Numbered from the stretch's first letter, positions 21,090-33,365 are shown. The stretch is 64,000 bases of DNA from Blastomyces gilchristii SLH14081 (GCF_000003855.2 NW_003101677.1:996392-1060391), one strand, 5' to 3'. Made by a program: numbers and translations. Notes: generated from the sequence alone by a model not told the origin.

Positions 21090-22554
21090 CTGAAGGTTAA
21101 AAAGGGGGTTGCGATTTCCTAATTGAGTTTAGCGCCGTTCAAATTGGCGTTATGTCAACCGATGCGAAACTCAGCTGTGAGAGAGGCGCACAGTTGGAGA
21201 GGAAGGAACACTCTTGATCATTCTATTTGGGTAACCCCAGGGGGAGCGCCTCCCGGCAGGGGCATCCGTTTCTGGCGCGGAAAGTTCTAGCTGTGATAGG
21301 AATCTCTCAGTCAAGCAGTAACGCCCGCCGTTCGCTTCTGTAGTCTGCCCGCCACTTCACGTAGACTACGGATGCAGCTTCTGGAATCCATCCATGCGAA
21401 CATGAACGGCCCTATATACGCATCGACTGCGTAAATCTTGAAATAGCTCTATGGAGAGCGGATGTATTGAGTCGGTTTGGCAATGGGCAGGCGGTCCCTC
21501 CGGCTAGATACCCCGTTGTGTCTGCCTACCACAAGCATCAATGATAACGCCACCTTGTACAGTAGACATCAACTTTGGACAAGTCCATCCATAGATAGTC
21601 CTTGTTCAAGGAGAGGTAGAACATCAAGTGCCTGGGAAAATGACTATTTCCCTGCTGCGCGGTATGCGATCGTCATTCATTCGGACCCAGTAGAGTGAGA
21701 ACCCGCTCTGAGGTCACTCCATCATCTACACGGTCCTATAAGTAGTCCAAGGACATCAAGTGCTGTGGACGTTCTTGGTAGGGCATAAGCATGTCCCTCC
21801 ATCTCATGCCTGGGGATAATAACTCGGGGTGCCAGAATTTCTAACCGCGCTGCTCCCCGGAACAAAACGGCATGAAGCCCAGCTCCCCGGAATAAGAGTA
21901 AGAAAATTCATAGTAAGCGCATATATCATAAAGATCGCCGTAGACATCTCTGCTCCAGAGAATGAGAGCAAATATTGGACCAATCCGCTGACAGGAACAT
22001 ATAAATAACGTTAAATGTAAAACATGCTTGACTGGAAATCGTTCAAGATGCAAAAGAAGCTAAAGATCTTCTTCATACTAAAGATGGCAAGAGAATAAAA
22101 AGGTCTACCCATATGCATCAGCGACTGGAAAGGCCAAAGTTCAAAATATCGGAGATTGGTGACTGTTGGCTGCTGCTGCGACGAAGACCACACTGTAACT
22201 AGAACCCGGATCTCAAGGACCCTAGAATAGAATCAACAGCCCGCATTACAACATGGCCTTGTCGACGCAAGCAATATATATTAAGTTGTAAGTTATTGCA
22301 GCAAATGTTGTGGTGGTGGTGAAGTGTGAAGTTGAGAGCCGTGGTTGAGGCAGTGGGTGCGCTAAACTGCATTGGGAGCATCGTCACCCCCCATCCGCAG
22401 CGGGACAAGGGGAATCTCGATTGGCAACTCCGACAGTTAGCCAAACAGCACCGCTACGACACACCCATTACTACCACCCACACTCCTCTATCTCTCTCCC
22501 TATATTGTGGGCAGTCCTTCAGTCTACCATTCACCAATATAACACATCGCGACC
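21090..22554. other. Gene-poor region upstream of ARP2
   Basis: This stretch has mixed composition with no repeat I can define and only short frames. The last 200 bp, with runs such as CACCCATTACTACC, probably contain the ARP2 promoter and leader. Confidence 0.5.
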
Positions 22555-24222
22555 ATGGCGGAGCCCCCCATTGGTATGTTCAGCCCCCAACGTCAACCTC
22601 CCCGCAACCAGTAACTTCCGCTGACGCCGCGATACGCAGTTCTCGATGGAGGTACCGGTTTCCTGAAAGTCGGATATGCGGGTCAGGTATGGCATTTCCC
22701 AATCGTATGCTTGGTCTCTACGAGGAGCTATCGCTAATACCGGAGGTCAATTCCACTTGAAATAGAACTTCCCCGAACACCAGTTCCCCTCGATAGTGGG
22801 GCGGCCGATTCTCAGATCAGAGGAGCAGGCTGGGGATATTATCGTGAAGGATATTATGTGTGGTGATGAGGCTGCCGCTGCTAGATCGATGCTACAAATC
22901 AGCTATCCTGTATGAGAACCTCCGCCACTTTTCGAGATTTCTCCCCCCCCCCCCCCCCCCCCCCCTTTGCGTGCGCTCGGGTCACTAATCGGGCGCGCTA
23001 TCCTATATATAGATGGAGAATGGAATTGTGAAGAAGTGGGATGATATGCAACATCTATGGAACTATACGTTTTACGATAAAATGAAAATTGATCCCACAG
23101 GCCGGAAGATCCTCCTTACCGAACCTCCTATGAACCCCCTTAAAAACAGAGAGCAGATGTGCGAGGTGATGTTTGAGGGTTACAACTTTGGAGGAGTATA
23201 TGTTGCTATACAGGCAGTTTTGGCCCTCTATGCGCAAGGTGAGGATACCATGGTCCGCCAAAACTCAACACCAAGAACGACCTGAAAGTACTGATATTGG
23301 AACGAAATATATAGGCCTCAGTAGTGGTGTTGTAGTTGATTCAGGCGACGGCGTCACACACATCGTTCCGGTATATGAGTCCACAGTGCTAAACCACCTA
23401 ACGCGCCGTCTAGACGTTGCTGGCCGCGATGTTACACGCAACCTCATCGCCCTCCTCCTCCGCCGCGGCTACGCACTTAACCGTACCGCTGACTTCGAGA
23501 CCGTGCGCCAAATCAAAGAGAAGCTCTGCTACGTATCCTACGACCTGGAGCTTGACCAGCGCCTTTCAGAAGACACAACCGTGCTAGTGGAATCATATAC
23601 CCTCCCAGATGGCAGAGTGATCAGAGTTGGTAGTGAGCGGTTTGAAGCGCCCGAGTGTCTTTTCCAGCCGCATCTTGTTGATGTCGAGCAACCTGGCATC
23701 GCAGAATTCTTATTCAACACCATCCAGGCTGCGGATGTTGATGTGAGGAGTAGCTTGTATAAGGCTATTGTTCTCAGCGGAGGTAGCAGCATGTATCCCG
23801 GTCTGCCATCAAGACTTGAAAAGGAACTGAAACAACTCTGGTTGACAAGGGTGCTGCAAGGGAACCCGGAGAGACTAAATGTAAGTCGAGTCCTGGAAAG
23901 GCAGGACGTTCGAGATGTTAGCCGTCCTCCATACTCGTCATACGCTAACCATCTCGATGTTTGCAGAAATTCAAAGTCCGCATCGAAGATCCGCCTCGAA
24001 GAAGACACATGGTCTTCCTTGGCGGTGCCGTCCTCGCAAACCTTGTAAGCCATACACCATTCCCATCTATTCTACGCAAACTACACATAGAACATGTAAA
24101 ACACTAACACTTTTTCTTTTACCCCAACAATACAGCTCGCAGACAAAGACAACATGTGGATCTCCAAAGAAGAATGGCAAGAACAAGGCCCCGGTGCCCT
24201 CACCAAGCTTGGCCCAAGATAG
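22555..24222 (+). CDS. ARP2: Actin-related protein 2 (Arp2/3 complex)
   Basis: Arp2 is the ATP-binding subunit that, with Arp3, nucleates branched actin filaments at endocytic patches. Seven exons (22555-22573, 22640-22686, 22766-22909, 23013-23238, 23315-23880, 23967-24044, 24136-24222) give 388 residues, normal for the family. Nucleotide-binding motifs are the N-terminal [32 protein letters not shown] and the adenosine-loop [20 protein letters not shown]. The C-terminus includes [17 protein letters not shown] and ends LTKLGPR. The Arp2-type inserts and the start MAEPPIVLDGG match known fungal Arp2. Intron 3 carries a 23-C homopolymer. The gene is convergent with the transporter gene across about 2 kb. 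Confidence 0.96.
22943..22965. repeat. Poly(C) tract in ARP2 intron 3
   Basis: This is an uninterrupted run of 23 C within the intron 22910-23012. It is unusually long for a C homopolymer and likely to be length-variable and error-prone in sequencing. Confidence 0.9.
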
Positions 24223-26239
24223 TTCTACTTACCCAATACTATTTTGCTTTCTTCTTTTCCCCCACTTGGCAAATAACTACATCTTGAGCGCATGGCTACA
24301 ATACAATAAAATTTGCTACGTACAGTAGAGTAGGGCATGAATAGTGACACTCTCCTGCCCGTCTCGCCTCCATTTTTTTTTTTTTTTTTTTTTTTTTGGT
24401 CCTCAAACTACCCCTTTCTTTTCAAATCACCCCATTCACGAACCCTACATTCTGTAGATCATATAGTTCGCGCGAGACATATCCTCCATCGACCCGCCCA
24501 CCCACAATTTATTCGTTGCGTCTTTTTGTCCCTACGGCACACATTCGTTCGCGGAGGGGTCTTGCTACAATAAGTTCGCTGTCCAGATTTAGAGCGCGTA
24601 TATTTCTTTTCTCTCCTCTGTTATTTATTTAACTCCATTTTGCTTCACTTAGCGAGTTCCGAGAGCTGCTTGTAGCGTACGATATAGGTTATTAGTTAAG
24701 CTACACTTCGTATCTTCAAAACAAGGAACGAATGCATCCACAGGGACCTCGCAGAGGTCCGCTCTCCCCCTGTAACACTTAATATACTACACACCAAAAC
24801 TAAAATGAAGTAGAAACGCAATGCAGATGAAATGGCTCTAAATTAGTTAACGACGTATGCTCCCTACGAATATATCTTTCATACATACATATATCTAAAA
24901 CAGCGAACCACGCCATCCACCCATCTATATCTAAAGATCTATCACCAAACAAATTCAACAACCCTCCCTCAGCACACCCCTTCCCTCCTCGGGTGATCCA
25001 AAGTATATCAAATTCCACAAGAGAGAACCAAGTGTGATTTCACCCTATTCTCGCGGTAACGATGTACGTACATGTGCGTGTACATTTCAAAAAATGAAAG
25101 AAAGAAGGGTAGCACGGGCGGAAACAAAGGGTATGTACATAGAACCGTCGGACTAGAGGCAAGTGAGTGTATATATATATATATAAAGAAAAAAGAAAAC
25201 CCGGCGGATAAAATAAGTCCTAAAATAAAGTAATTCAACGGCAAAAATTCCTTACTTACATGATAAAAACATGTGGACTATCACCCCACAAACGAAAAAG
25301 GGAGGAGAAAGAGGGTAAGGTAATAAATAGCCAACGACCATGGAAAGCAATTTAATACATAGCGCAGAAAATCTGAGCGTCAGGGGATATTTCTGCAAGG
25401 GTTTTTGTGAATCAGTTTATGCCAAAAAAGGGGGGGTGGGAGGATGGAGGAAGATTAAGAAAGAAAAAAAGGCCAACGGAAGAAAAAAATACGCGTATGG
25501 GGTTTGTGTGGGAGTTAATGACGCTCGGGAGTTTCCACACACAGTCCCAGGTGTGAAGGTGTGCGGCGTAGCAACACCGCTATGAGGGCGAAAGGCTTGA
25601 TCGTTCTTGTCCTTGCATGTTATACGCTATGTAGTCAAGGTACCTAAATATATATAAAATACAAAGTTGACGAGATCAAGGAAATGAGAATGAAAAAAAA
25701 GGAGTGATACTGGAAAAGAAAGAAAAAGTTAAAATACCCAAGAAAAGAAAATTTATCTAGATCCTGTGGTGGGAAAAAGGGTTGAGAAATGAACATGATA
25801 TACGAATGTGAGTGAATATAGCCGCCCAGTAACAATGTTAAAATATGTTGGGTTTTTTTCTTCCTTGTTAAAAATCTTCCTTTATGTCATGTCACATAAA
25901 AAGGGGGTTCGATATGAAATGAGGAAATAAAAAGGGAAAAGAAGAGGAGCAGGGAAAATGAGGGAGGTCATGAACTAATCAGAATATATAAATGGGCGTA
26001 AGGGGACAATAAAAGAAGACGAAAAGGACAAGGCAGATTCTCATAGTATTTTGATAAATCTGCAGTGTGACTCATGCGTACCAGATTTCCCCATCTGACA
26101 CATGGGGAATCGCATAAGGGTATGTGTATGCTTTCATATCGATCAAACATTCCTCAATTTCACCTGCAATGCATTGTACATACAACTTCTCATCTTAGGC
26201 TCTGGTGGTGTGTGATGTGCGAATTGCTTTTAAATTAAA
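24223..26239. other. Convergent intergenic region, 2 kb
   Basis: This is the spacer between ARP2 and the transporter. It contains a T24 run (about 24374-24397), a short (TA)n (about 25170-25183) and purine-rich stretches. I see no gene. It probably contains both 3' UTRs. Confidence 0.55.
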
Positions 26240-28119
26240 TTACACATCACTTTCAGAATCCGGTCTATTGTCGGCTGATCGTTTCCGTCTATCTTCGTCT
26301 AACTCACGATATGTACTCCAGCTAAGGAGCAAGAAGGCAATGATGATAAGGATGCCCCCGTATATCGAGGCGGAGCTGAGGGGTATACCCGTTAACTTCC
26401 AGTCGACGATGGCGACCAGGAAGATTGTGAGGAGGGCGGCGACTGAGGATAACACGGGGGAGGTTAGGGAGATAAGGACAAGGAAGGAGCCGGAGAATGC
26501 TGTGTCGGGGGTTTTAGTGAGTTAGCTGAGTAAAAGACTAGCAACATGTGTGCGAAATGCCCCAATTGCTGGGTTCGTCAGCGAAGATGGAGAAAGATTA
26601 AACATACTAGCATTTGCAATCACGGATATGAGTAGAAGACTTGCCGCTTGGCCGCGCGGCAACTCGAACGTCTCAATACCAAGAATGTGGAAAACCGGCA
26701 AGGGTATCCAGAGGACAAATAACGTGAAGGCCCCGATCAGACTTGCAAAAGTATTTGCGAATGTCACACCACGCCCCGTGCTTGTGCCTTCCGGAGGACA
26801 AGCCATTCTCTTATACAAGACCTCATATAAACCGTAAAGAATACTACCCACACCGATGATGATGTTGCCCAGAGCTCTGCTCGACGCATCCTTTGCATCT
26901 TGGGCTGCATCACCCCCATTTTCCGGAGGAGGGCTAGAAGGCCCATAGGCAACAACAAGCACACCAATGATGGCAACGACGACAGAAAATACTTTGTCGA
27001 ATCGTAGTTTGTCATTAAGGAGTGGAATGGAAAAGGCGTAGGCAAAAAAGGCAGAACAATTGTAAATTGCCGTCAGATCGCTCGCGGTCGTTAAGTTGAC
27101 GGCGACGTACCATGAACCACCGGCAACAGTCAGCGCGGTTGTAATCAGTGCAGTGGTTCGGAGTATGTAAGGGATTGGTGAGTGATGGAGGTCTCGGGTG
27201 GTGAGGTGAAGATTACGGGATTCGACCATCTGCGCCGTGGTCCGGAGAAGATAGACATGCCGTCTCCAAAATGCATCCCATGAAAGTTTACGTTTCTGGA
27301 TTCGGAGTAACAGCAATTGCATAGGCCAAAGGAAAATCCAAGATCCATGGGTTAAATAACTATACGGCAAAGATAAGGATGAATGGAAAAAGATTAGAAT
27401 TTATGATGAGGAAGATTCAAGGCGGAATAAATATATTGGAAACACCTTTAGTATTCCAAATCATATTGTCCCTTTGTGCTCAAATAATAACTGAAGACTC
27501 ACAGCATGCAGTACGGTTTCTCCCATCCTAAGTTATGCTGAATATAAACAGCCGTTTCCGTCTGGACGACAAAACTCACCAAGCTCACCACGAGGAAGAA
27601 TGAGGCGATATAGTATTTCCTCCGTGTAGCATTTTGAGGGTCATACTCAGGAGTTCTACTTCTCAATGCCGACCTCCTCCTCGTCATATAACTAGGCCGA
27701 GTCACCTCATTGCCATCAGCAGAAACTGGACTGCTCAGCCGCCGGCCCCGTTCCTCATCCTTCCTCAACAAGGGCACCTGTGACTTGGACCGGCGATCCC
27801 CTATCCGGTTCGAGGGAGGCCGATTGGTGGTCATTGTTTCGTCCTCGTCAGACTCGTCCGTGGATTCACCCTTGTCGTGGTGTTGACGCGAGAATCTTAC
27901 GGAAGATCTTTGCTTGGAGGAACTCTTCGAGTTTAAGCCATTGAGGCAGTTGTTGTCAGAGGGACGACAGGGGACGCCCTGTCGCTGCGAGGTCCTCGAG
28001 GTCTGGCTAAGTCCAGACGAGCGTCGGGAGTGTAGAAGAGGACGTTCGGAATCGGGATCAATACCGGAGTCATCAATAGCTTCGGCCCGTTTGGACTTCG
28101 GAGGCGTTGGCAAAGGCAT
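26240..28119 (-). CDS. DMT-superfamily membrane transporter, SLC35F / Thi74 (YML018C) type
   Basis: Exons on the minus strand are 27503-28119, 26608-27359 and 26240-26499, giving 542 residues. About 180 N-terminal residues are hydrophilic and Arg/Ser-rich (cytosolic). Some ten hydrophobic segments follow, including YIASFFLVVSLVSFVVQTE, the LTHGSWIFLWPMQLLL stretch typical of this family, VVVAIIGVLVVAYG, and the last helix IYGGILIIIAFLLLSWS. The second junction uses donor GTATGT inside ANA-S and acceptor GACACAG to give ANATFSGSFLVLISLTSPVLSS, restoring the family's helix. Reading straight through meets a stop. Relatives sit in the vacuolar membrane; the substrate is unknown, and a thiamine link for Thi74 is only suggested. 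Confidence 0.88.
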
Positions 28120-28745
28120 CCATGCGGATCCCTCTGGAATATTAAGGCCTGTTGGAAAGCTGGTCCACCACTGGCAGGGGCCTGGGAAAGCTCTGAGGTT
28201 AGCTTCGTGTTAGAAGCTGGGGATCTGGAAAACAATCAACGTCGCAATCAGGCACGGGTGCTGTGGTGGCGCCAATAATGAGGAAATTGCACCGGGACGA
28301 TCTGAAAGGGGGAAGTGGCTGGACTGTACTCCGTACTCCGTACTGTGTAACTAACTAATAATGGGATCAACCAATTTGGTAATGAGACTATCAAAGTATT
28401 TTGGTCCTGGTCCCAGACACGGTCACGGCCAGTCCAACAGTGATGGATTACCCAATTAGATGAATACAATAATATTTACAAGGCCTATGCCACAGCAGCG
28501 CCGAATCGTGGCATCTATGCCTATATAGGAAGGCCGTGCGTACTAAATATTTCATGCGACTTGGCGCCGCAGAATCCCTCTAAATTACAGTCTGCCTATA
28601 GAATCACTATTTCCTAATGCAGACTAGCTCCACAATAATTAGCACCCCAAGGCTTGTGTGCTAGAAAAACATTTTTACCACTGATGCCGACCAGGGTTCG
28701 TGTGGCTGATTTTGGGTGCGTGGTGTTAGCGCTCTTATATGCAAC
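28120..28745. other. Transporter upstream region with overlapping TACTCCGTA copies
   Basis: This is the 5' flank of the transporter gene. It contains two overlapping TACTCCGTA words (28327-28335 and 28334-28342), part of a recurrent motif in this window. I see no gene. Confidence 0.55.
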
Positions 28746-29228
28746 TAACCGTGCCAAGCGCACTCACTCTCTCTAGTGAGTGCGCCCCAGCGTAACCGTA
28801 ATATCACCGCAACCGTAAAGGTACCTTTTGTATGAGTTCATCATACAAAAGGTACTTATAGAAAAACATGAATATCTTCAACATCATAATAGATATGAGT
28901 CCTCTATTATAATAGAAGTATATGTATCATATTCTAATAAGTATATTACAATATGATTTTCTAAATAAAAATATATCTAGAATGAAAATTGGAACAAATT
29001 TAGCATAGCAGATTTCAAGTATGAGAGAATCACTTATTTTTATTTAGAAAAGAATATTATAATATACTTAGAATATGATACATATACTTCTATTTTCATC
29101 TGAAGCTCATATCTACAATAATGTTGAAGATATTCATGTTTTTCATAAAAATTAAAATATTATGGTTGCGGTGATATTACGGTTAAGCTGGGGCGCACTC
29201 ACTAGAGAGAGTGCGCTTGGCACGGTTA
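28746..29228. mobile_element. Fold-back (long-TIR) MITE-like element
   Basis: The two ends are inverted copies: TAACCGTGCCAAGCGCACTC starts the left arm, and its complement ends the right arm. Similarity continues for roughly 230 bp per arm (for example AACATGAATATCTTCAACAT and AGAAGTATATGTATCATATT occur in both), leaving a short unique centre. TA at both ends could be a target-site duplication of a Tc1/mariner-type element. There is no coding capacity, so it would be non-autonomous. Subterminal GTGAGTGCG/CGCACTCAC hairpins lie at the tips. The interior is very AT-rich. Confidence 0.82.
28821..28855. repeat. 15-bp perfect hairpin nested in left arm of the MITE
   Basis: GTACCTTTTGTATGA pairs perfectly with TCATACAAAAGGTAC around a 5-nt loop. 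The right arm has AT-rich filler at the same place, so this is an arm-specific insertion or a second, smaller palindromic element. Confidence 0.8.
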
Positions 29229-29304
29229 CTGCAAACGTGCTGACACTCACCGTGTTCTTCGATCAACCCGTTGTTGGCGATGGAGTCACCACTGCGAGGG
29301 ATTA

Positions 29305-30779
29305 ATGGCGATTCGGACTCGCCTATGGCCGTCTACGCCAGCGATACTACATTCCAGAACACACGGAAATGGATTATGTCCCTTCAACTCGCGCACCACC
29401 AACGGTCAACCTCTGAGATTCGCAGAAGTCGTTTTGCCCGATCACGCTGGCCGATCTTCCAATTCCCTCCGTCGCCATAATGACTCCTACTACTGGAAGG
29501 CTAGCTGTGAGCACGCTTCAGAGTTGGCTCCTTTAACAAAAAGAAATCTAACAAAGCTGACTAAACGACTGGCAAACCGAGGAATATATGAACCCTCGTC
29601 TTCAACTACACCTTGGGGTACTACGGGCGAAGAATATAGGAGCAAAACGATTAGAAAAGAATTTGGTGACCCCAGACCATACAAGCGAACCCCATCTCCG
29701 TGCCCACCTTCCAATGCACCGATCTCGCGCGGCCCAGAGAAGCTGTGTCCATTTTCAACAACTTTGACTACGCATGAACCGCATCAGTGTACGCTGGGGA
29801 TCGCCTGCCTTCTAGAAGTCGATGACTTGAATTACCACAGATATATGGCGACACAGATTGCTGCCAAGGCGAGGGAGGCAAGGCTTTCACATGTTGTAAT
29901 TGAATCTGGCCAGGGCTACCACAGCTTAGAAAGTCTTAAAGCTACGTCCAAAAATTCCGCGCGACTGTTGCTAGAAAAGTGTAAATTGCACGATCTTCCC
30001 AGGCTCGACCCTATGGCGGTCTTGAAGAAAATTCAGTCCCCTGAATTCTGGGAGACCGAAAGGCGATATCTTGAAAATCCCGGCTGTCTAGCAAAACGAC
30101 AGACAAGGTCTGTCACAACAATGCCAACTAGTGCCTTCCCCCTGCCGTCACCAGAGCCTATAACTCCAGAGATTTCACAATATATGGAGCAAACCTGGCC
30201 ACCTGCTTCAATACCACCTGTCCACATTGGAGAGAGAGATGTCCATCCTAATAACACTCTGCATAACCCAGCGACACAAAGAAGCCAAATGAATGAGAAG
30301 AAAGATGCGATGCTTCCGGAAGCTTCCAATCAGATAGGGGACCAGATGAATGCCCACGGGAAAAGAAAACTTGTAAAGGAAGCTAGAGTCACTGGCAACT
30401 TCTCATCAAAGCACTGTAAGACAAGTAAGGTTTACTAGCTAACGTAGATACCTTTCAAAACTAAATTGACACAGATACTGTCCAATCCGCTTCCGCAGCA
30501 GGAAATCCAAACACTTCGACATCGCGTGATGGAAGCCAGTCCGATTCTTCACACTTACCAAACCCCACAACAACCCAACGGTCTACGCGGAGGAATATGC
30601 AGCAAACTTCAGGTCCCTCTAACCTATCAAGAACAACCAAAGCGAAGAGAATGTCGCATGATCAGCAGCAGCCTGCGAGCTCGTGCAAACCCCCAGTCAA
30701 TAAACCCCGAGCAGAAGGGGTTCCACGATGCCTAGATCCCAAATCATGCACACCAATCCGTTGCGAAGTGCACGGTTGA
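29305..30779 (+). CDS. Unrecognised fungal protein, Lys/Pro/Ser-rich
   Basis: Two exons (29305-30424, 30475-30779; donor GTAAGG, acceptor GACACAG, 50-nt intron) give 474 residues. I do not recognise a family. A compact segment around residues 150-270 includes LCPFSTTLTTHEPHQCTLGIACL, then YMATQIAAKAREARLSHVVI, LLLEKCKLHDLPRLDPMAVL and SPEFWETERRYLENPGCLA. The rest is disordered and basic. The C-terminus is Cys-containing (CLDPKSCTPIRCEVHG). The start is uncertain: another frame opening at 29271 (MESPLRGINGDSDSPM) looks more natural for the first 40 codons, so an unrecognised intron or a frame break may lie near 29.4 kb. The ATG is only 77 bp from the fold-back element. Confidence 0.55.
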
Positions 30780-31508
30780 GTAAAACCGACAATGTGGGAC
30801 GTCAAACAGAAAGAGAACACAACCCTGCTGTAGCGCTCGGAACCATGAAGCACAGCAATTTCAAGAAACGGAAAATTTTCAGTAAAGACAGAGGATGAAT
30901 CCTCCACTATCTTACAATGCAGATAGCATGTATTTTAGCATGTTTCTAAATACCCTGTAGCTTTCTTCAAGCGATCTATTGGAGCTTGGCTCTTAACGCG
31001 CTCGGGACCTACTCAAAACTTCGATTTGCAGTAATGGACCCTTGGAGCGCTAAATATCAGCTTTAACGAGCTCTACGTCAGTGGGACACTTGGCACATTG
31101 TTGTTCAAGTTTCGTTTTATTATTCACTTCAATTTAAGCCTGGGCTCTCTGTGGAGAAAACGCCAGTTTTGCTTGGCGCTCATCCGCGGCAAAGTTTAAT
31201 TTCCTGCCCCAATCTCCAGATTGACTTTGGCCCGCGTCATAAGCTAACCGTGCAAAGCCCTGGTGTACTCCGTACGGAGTATATGAGACCACCAATACCC
31301 CGCATATTGGCGCCTAAAAATATTATCAATGCAACAACTGCGCGAATTGGTGAAACTGAATCTTATAAATTGGAATCGTTGCTGCAAATCGGCCAAACTT
31401 ATCCGTTCGGAAATCTAGTAACTCCACTGAATGTCCATCGGCTAATCACACGTTCAAACCGATTCCTCCACCACCCAACAGTTAGAAACCTCATTTCCGC
31501 TTCTCAGT
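30780..31508. promoter_or_regulatory. AKR gene upstream region with 16-bp TACTCCGTACGGAGTA palindrome
   Basis: This is the intergenic stretch before the reductase. It holds a perfect 16-bp palindrome (31266-31281), the inverted-pair form of the recurrent TACTCCGTA motif, about 230 bp before the ATG. Its role is unknown. Confidence 0.45.
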
Positions 31509-32647
31509 ATGCCTCTCGTCGCGCAGAATGTCAAACCTCGCGTCATTCTCGGTTTAATGACCTTTGGTCCCGATCGTGACGCGGGCTCACGCATAACTTC
31601 CCTGGACGAATACAAAAAATGTCTTGACTATTTCCAGCAGCAAGGCTATAACGAAACTGACACCGCGCGCATTTATGTTGACGGGAAACAGGAAGCCTTT
31701 ACGGCGCGGGCAGGCTGGAAGGAACGGGGTCTCACCCTCGCAACCAAATGGTACCCTTCCCAACCAGGCTACCACCACGCCAATGTAGTGAAAGAGAAGC
31801 TCGATGAGTCGCTGAAGGAGCTGCAGACGGATTGTGTAGATATTTTTTACCTACATGCGGCGGATAGATCCGTCCCCTTTGCGGAGACGTTAGAAGCTGT
31901 CAACGAGCTGCATAAGGAAAGGAAATTTGTGCAACTTGGATTGAGCAATTATACTGCCTTCGAAGTTGCCGAGATTGTCACTATGTGCAATGAGCGCGGT
32001 TGGGTGAGGCCAACGATCTATCAGGCCATGTATAATACCATCAGTGAGTTGTCGACGCCTTCAATCACGTCCTAGGCACACAGCAGGAAAATAAACCCCG
32101 CTAACTGCTACCACTCCTTCAACGCCTTCCAGCCCGCTCGATTGAAACAGAGCTAATCCCCGCCTGCAGACGCTACGGTATCGACGTGGTAATTTACAAC
32201 CCGTTAGCCGGCGGCCTGTTATCCGGTAAATACAAATCCACCGAGATACCAGCCACCGGCCGCTTTGCGGATCGATCCTTAGGCGCCAATTACCGCAAAC
32301 GATACTTCAGAGACGCTAACTTCGACGCGCTGCGCATCATCGAGCCCGTTGTGCAGAAACATAATTTAACGCTTATCGAGACCGCGCTTCGCTGGGTGCA
32401 TCACCACTCTGCGTTGAATATTGGAACAGACCCATCGTCGCGCGATGGGATTATCGTTGGCGTGAGCAGCTTCGAGCAGTTGCAGGCGAACTTGGCGGAT
32501 ATTGAGAAGGGCCCGTTGCCTGAAGAGGTAGTGAAGGCACTGGATGAGGCTTGGTTGGTTGCAAAGGCGACGGCGGTAAATTATTGGCATTTGGATCTGA
32601 AATATACGTATAATACGGTGGAAGCATTGTTCGGGCCAAAGGCTTAA
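31509..32647 (+). CDS. Aldo/keto reductase, AKR7 (aflatoxin aldehyde reductase) type
   Basis: This is an NADPH-dependent reductase of the AKR fold. Two exons (31509-32043, 32133-32647) give 349 residues. The catalytic tetrad is visible: Asp51 and Tyr56 (TDTARIYVDGKQE), Lys80 (LATKWYP) and His116 (FYLHAADR). LGLSNYTAFEVAEI and the C-terminal cofactor segment DGIIVGVSSFEQLQANL fit AKR7 members. The HHHSALN and NYWHLDLKY stretches near the end are also typical. Fungal members reduce aldehydes and dialdehydes; the actual substrate is unknown. The gene is not adjacent to any mycotoxin pathway gene. Confidence 0.93.
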
Positions 32648-33365
32648 TATAGGTAGCCTTTGGGAGGGTGTGTAGATATAAGAGAAAAGAGAAGAAAGAG
32701 AAAAGAAGTTTATACAACTTCTTTTTATACGTATAACTCATACATACATACAGATTTTAATATGTCGTGCGATCTCCGGAAATTACGTTGCTTTCGAGAT
32801 ATATAGACACACCACACTTCCTGCATGCGGTCTCGTGGGAAGTGTGACGAACGATGCATGAAAAATGCGCAATTTCGAGGTGTGGATTCCCCTCGGCCGA
32901 TACCCTCTCAGCCGATGACGTAACATCAGCCAATCTCACCCATCATTTTTGCCGCGGAAGTCTCTTGGACGAACCTAACCGTGGTCTGTCGATCTAAATT
33001 GAACGATTTTTCTCTGGGTTGCATATCTGTCTGTACTTTGTAACTAATCAATATCCATTCAACTTGCAGCCTGTGCAATCTATTATTGCATTCCATTTTT
33101 TTGGATGGAGAATTCGAATGCATCCATTCCTGGCACCCAGGCCAGTCGCAGCTAATGTTTCCATATATTTATATCTATACTCTGTACATATATAACTAGA
33201 TATCCTCAATCCCCCTCGCAAATCACGTTTTTCACCTCTTTTGTAGGTAGGTTGGGATGCGATTCCGGCCGTGACTTTTCGTTCCTTTCGTCGCGAACAA
33301 ATAAGACGGTAGACGCAGAAAAGCAACAGCTGAAGACGCAGGAGAAGACGAAGAAGAACACCCAA
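32648..33365. other. SSU1-like gene upstream region
   Basis: This is the intergenic and 5' leader region. An in-frame ATG at 33252 would add 38 residues of non-conserved Lys/Thr-rich sequence. I consider it leader, not protein. I see no other gene. Confidence 0.5.

Noticed and set aside
24800..25244. Minus-strand frames between ARP2 and the transporter
   Set aside because: They are T- and Phe-rich frames in the convergent 3' region, with no domain.
32366..32590. Minus-strand frames inside the AKR gene
   Set aside because: They are shadows of the reductase coding strand.
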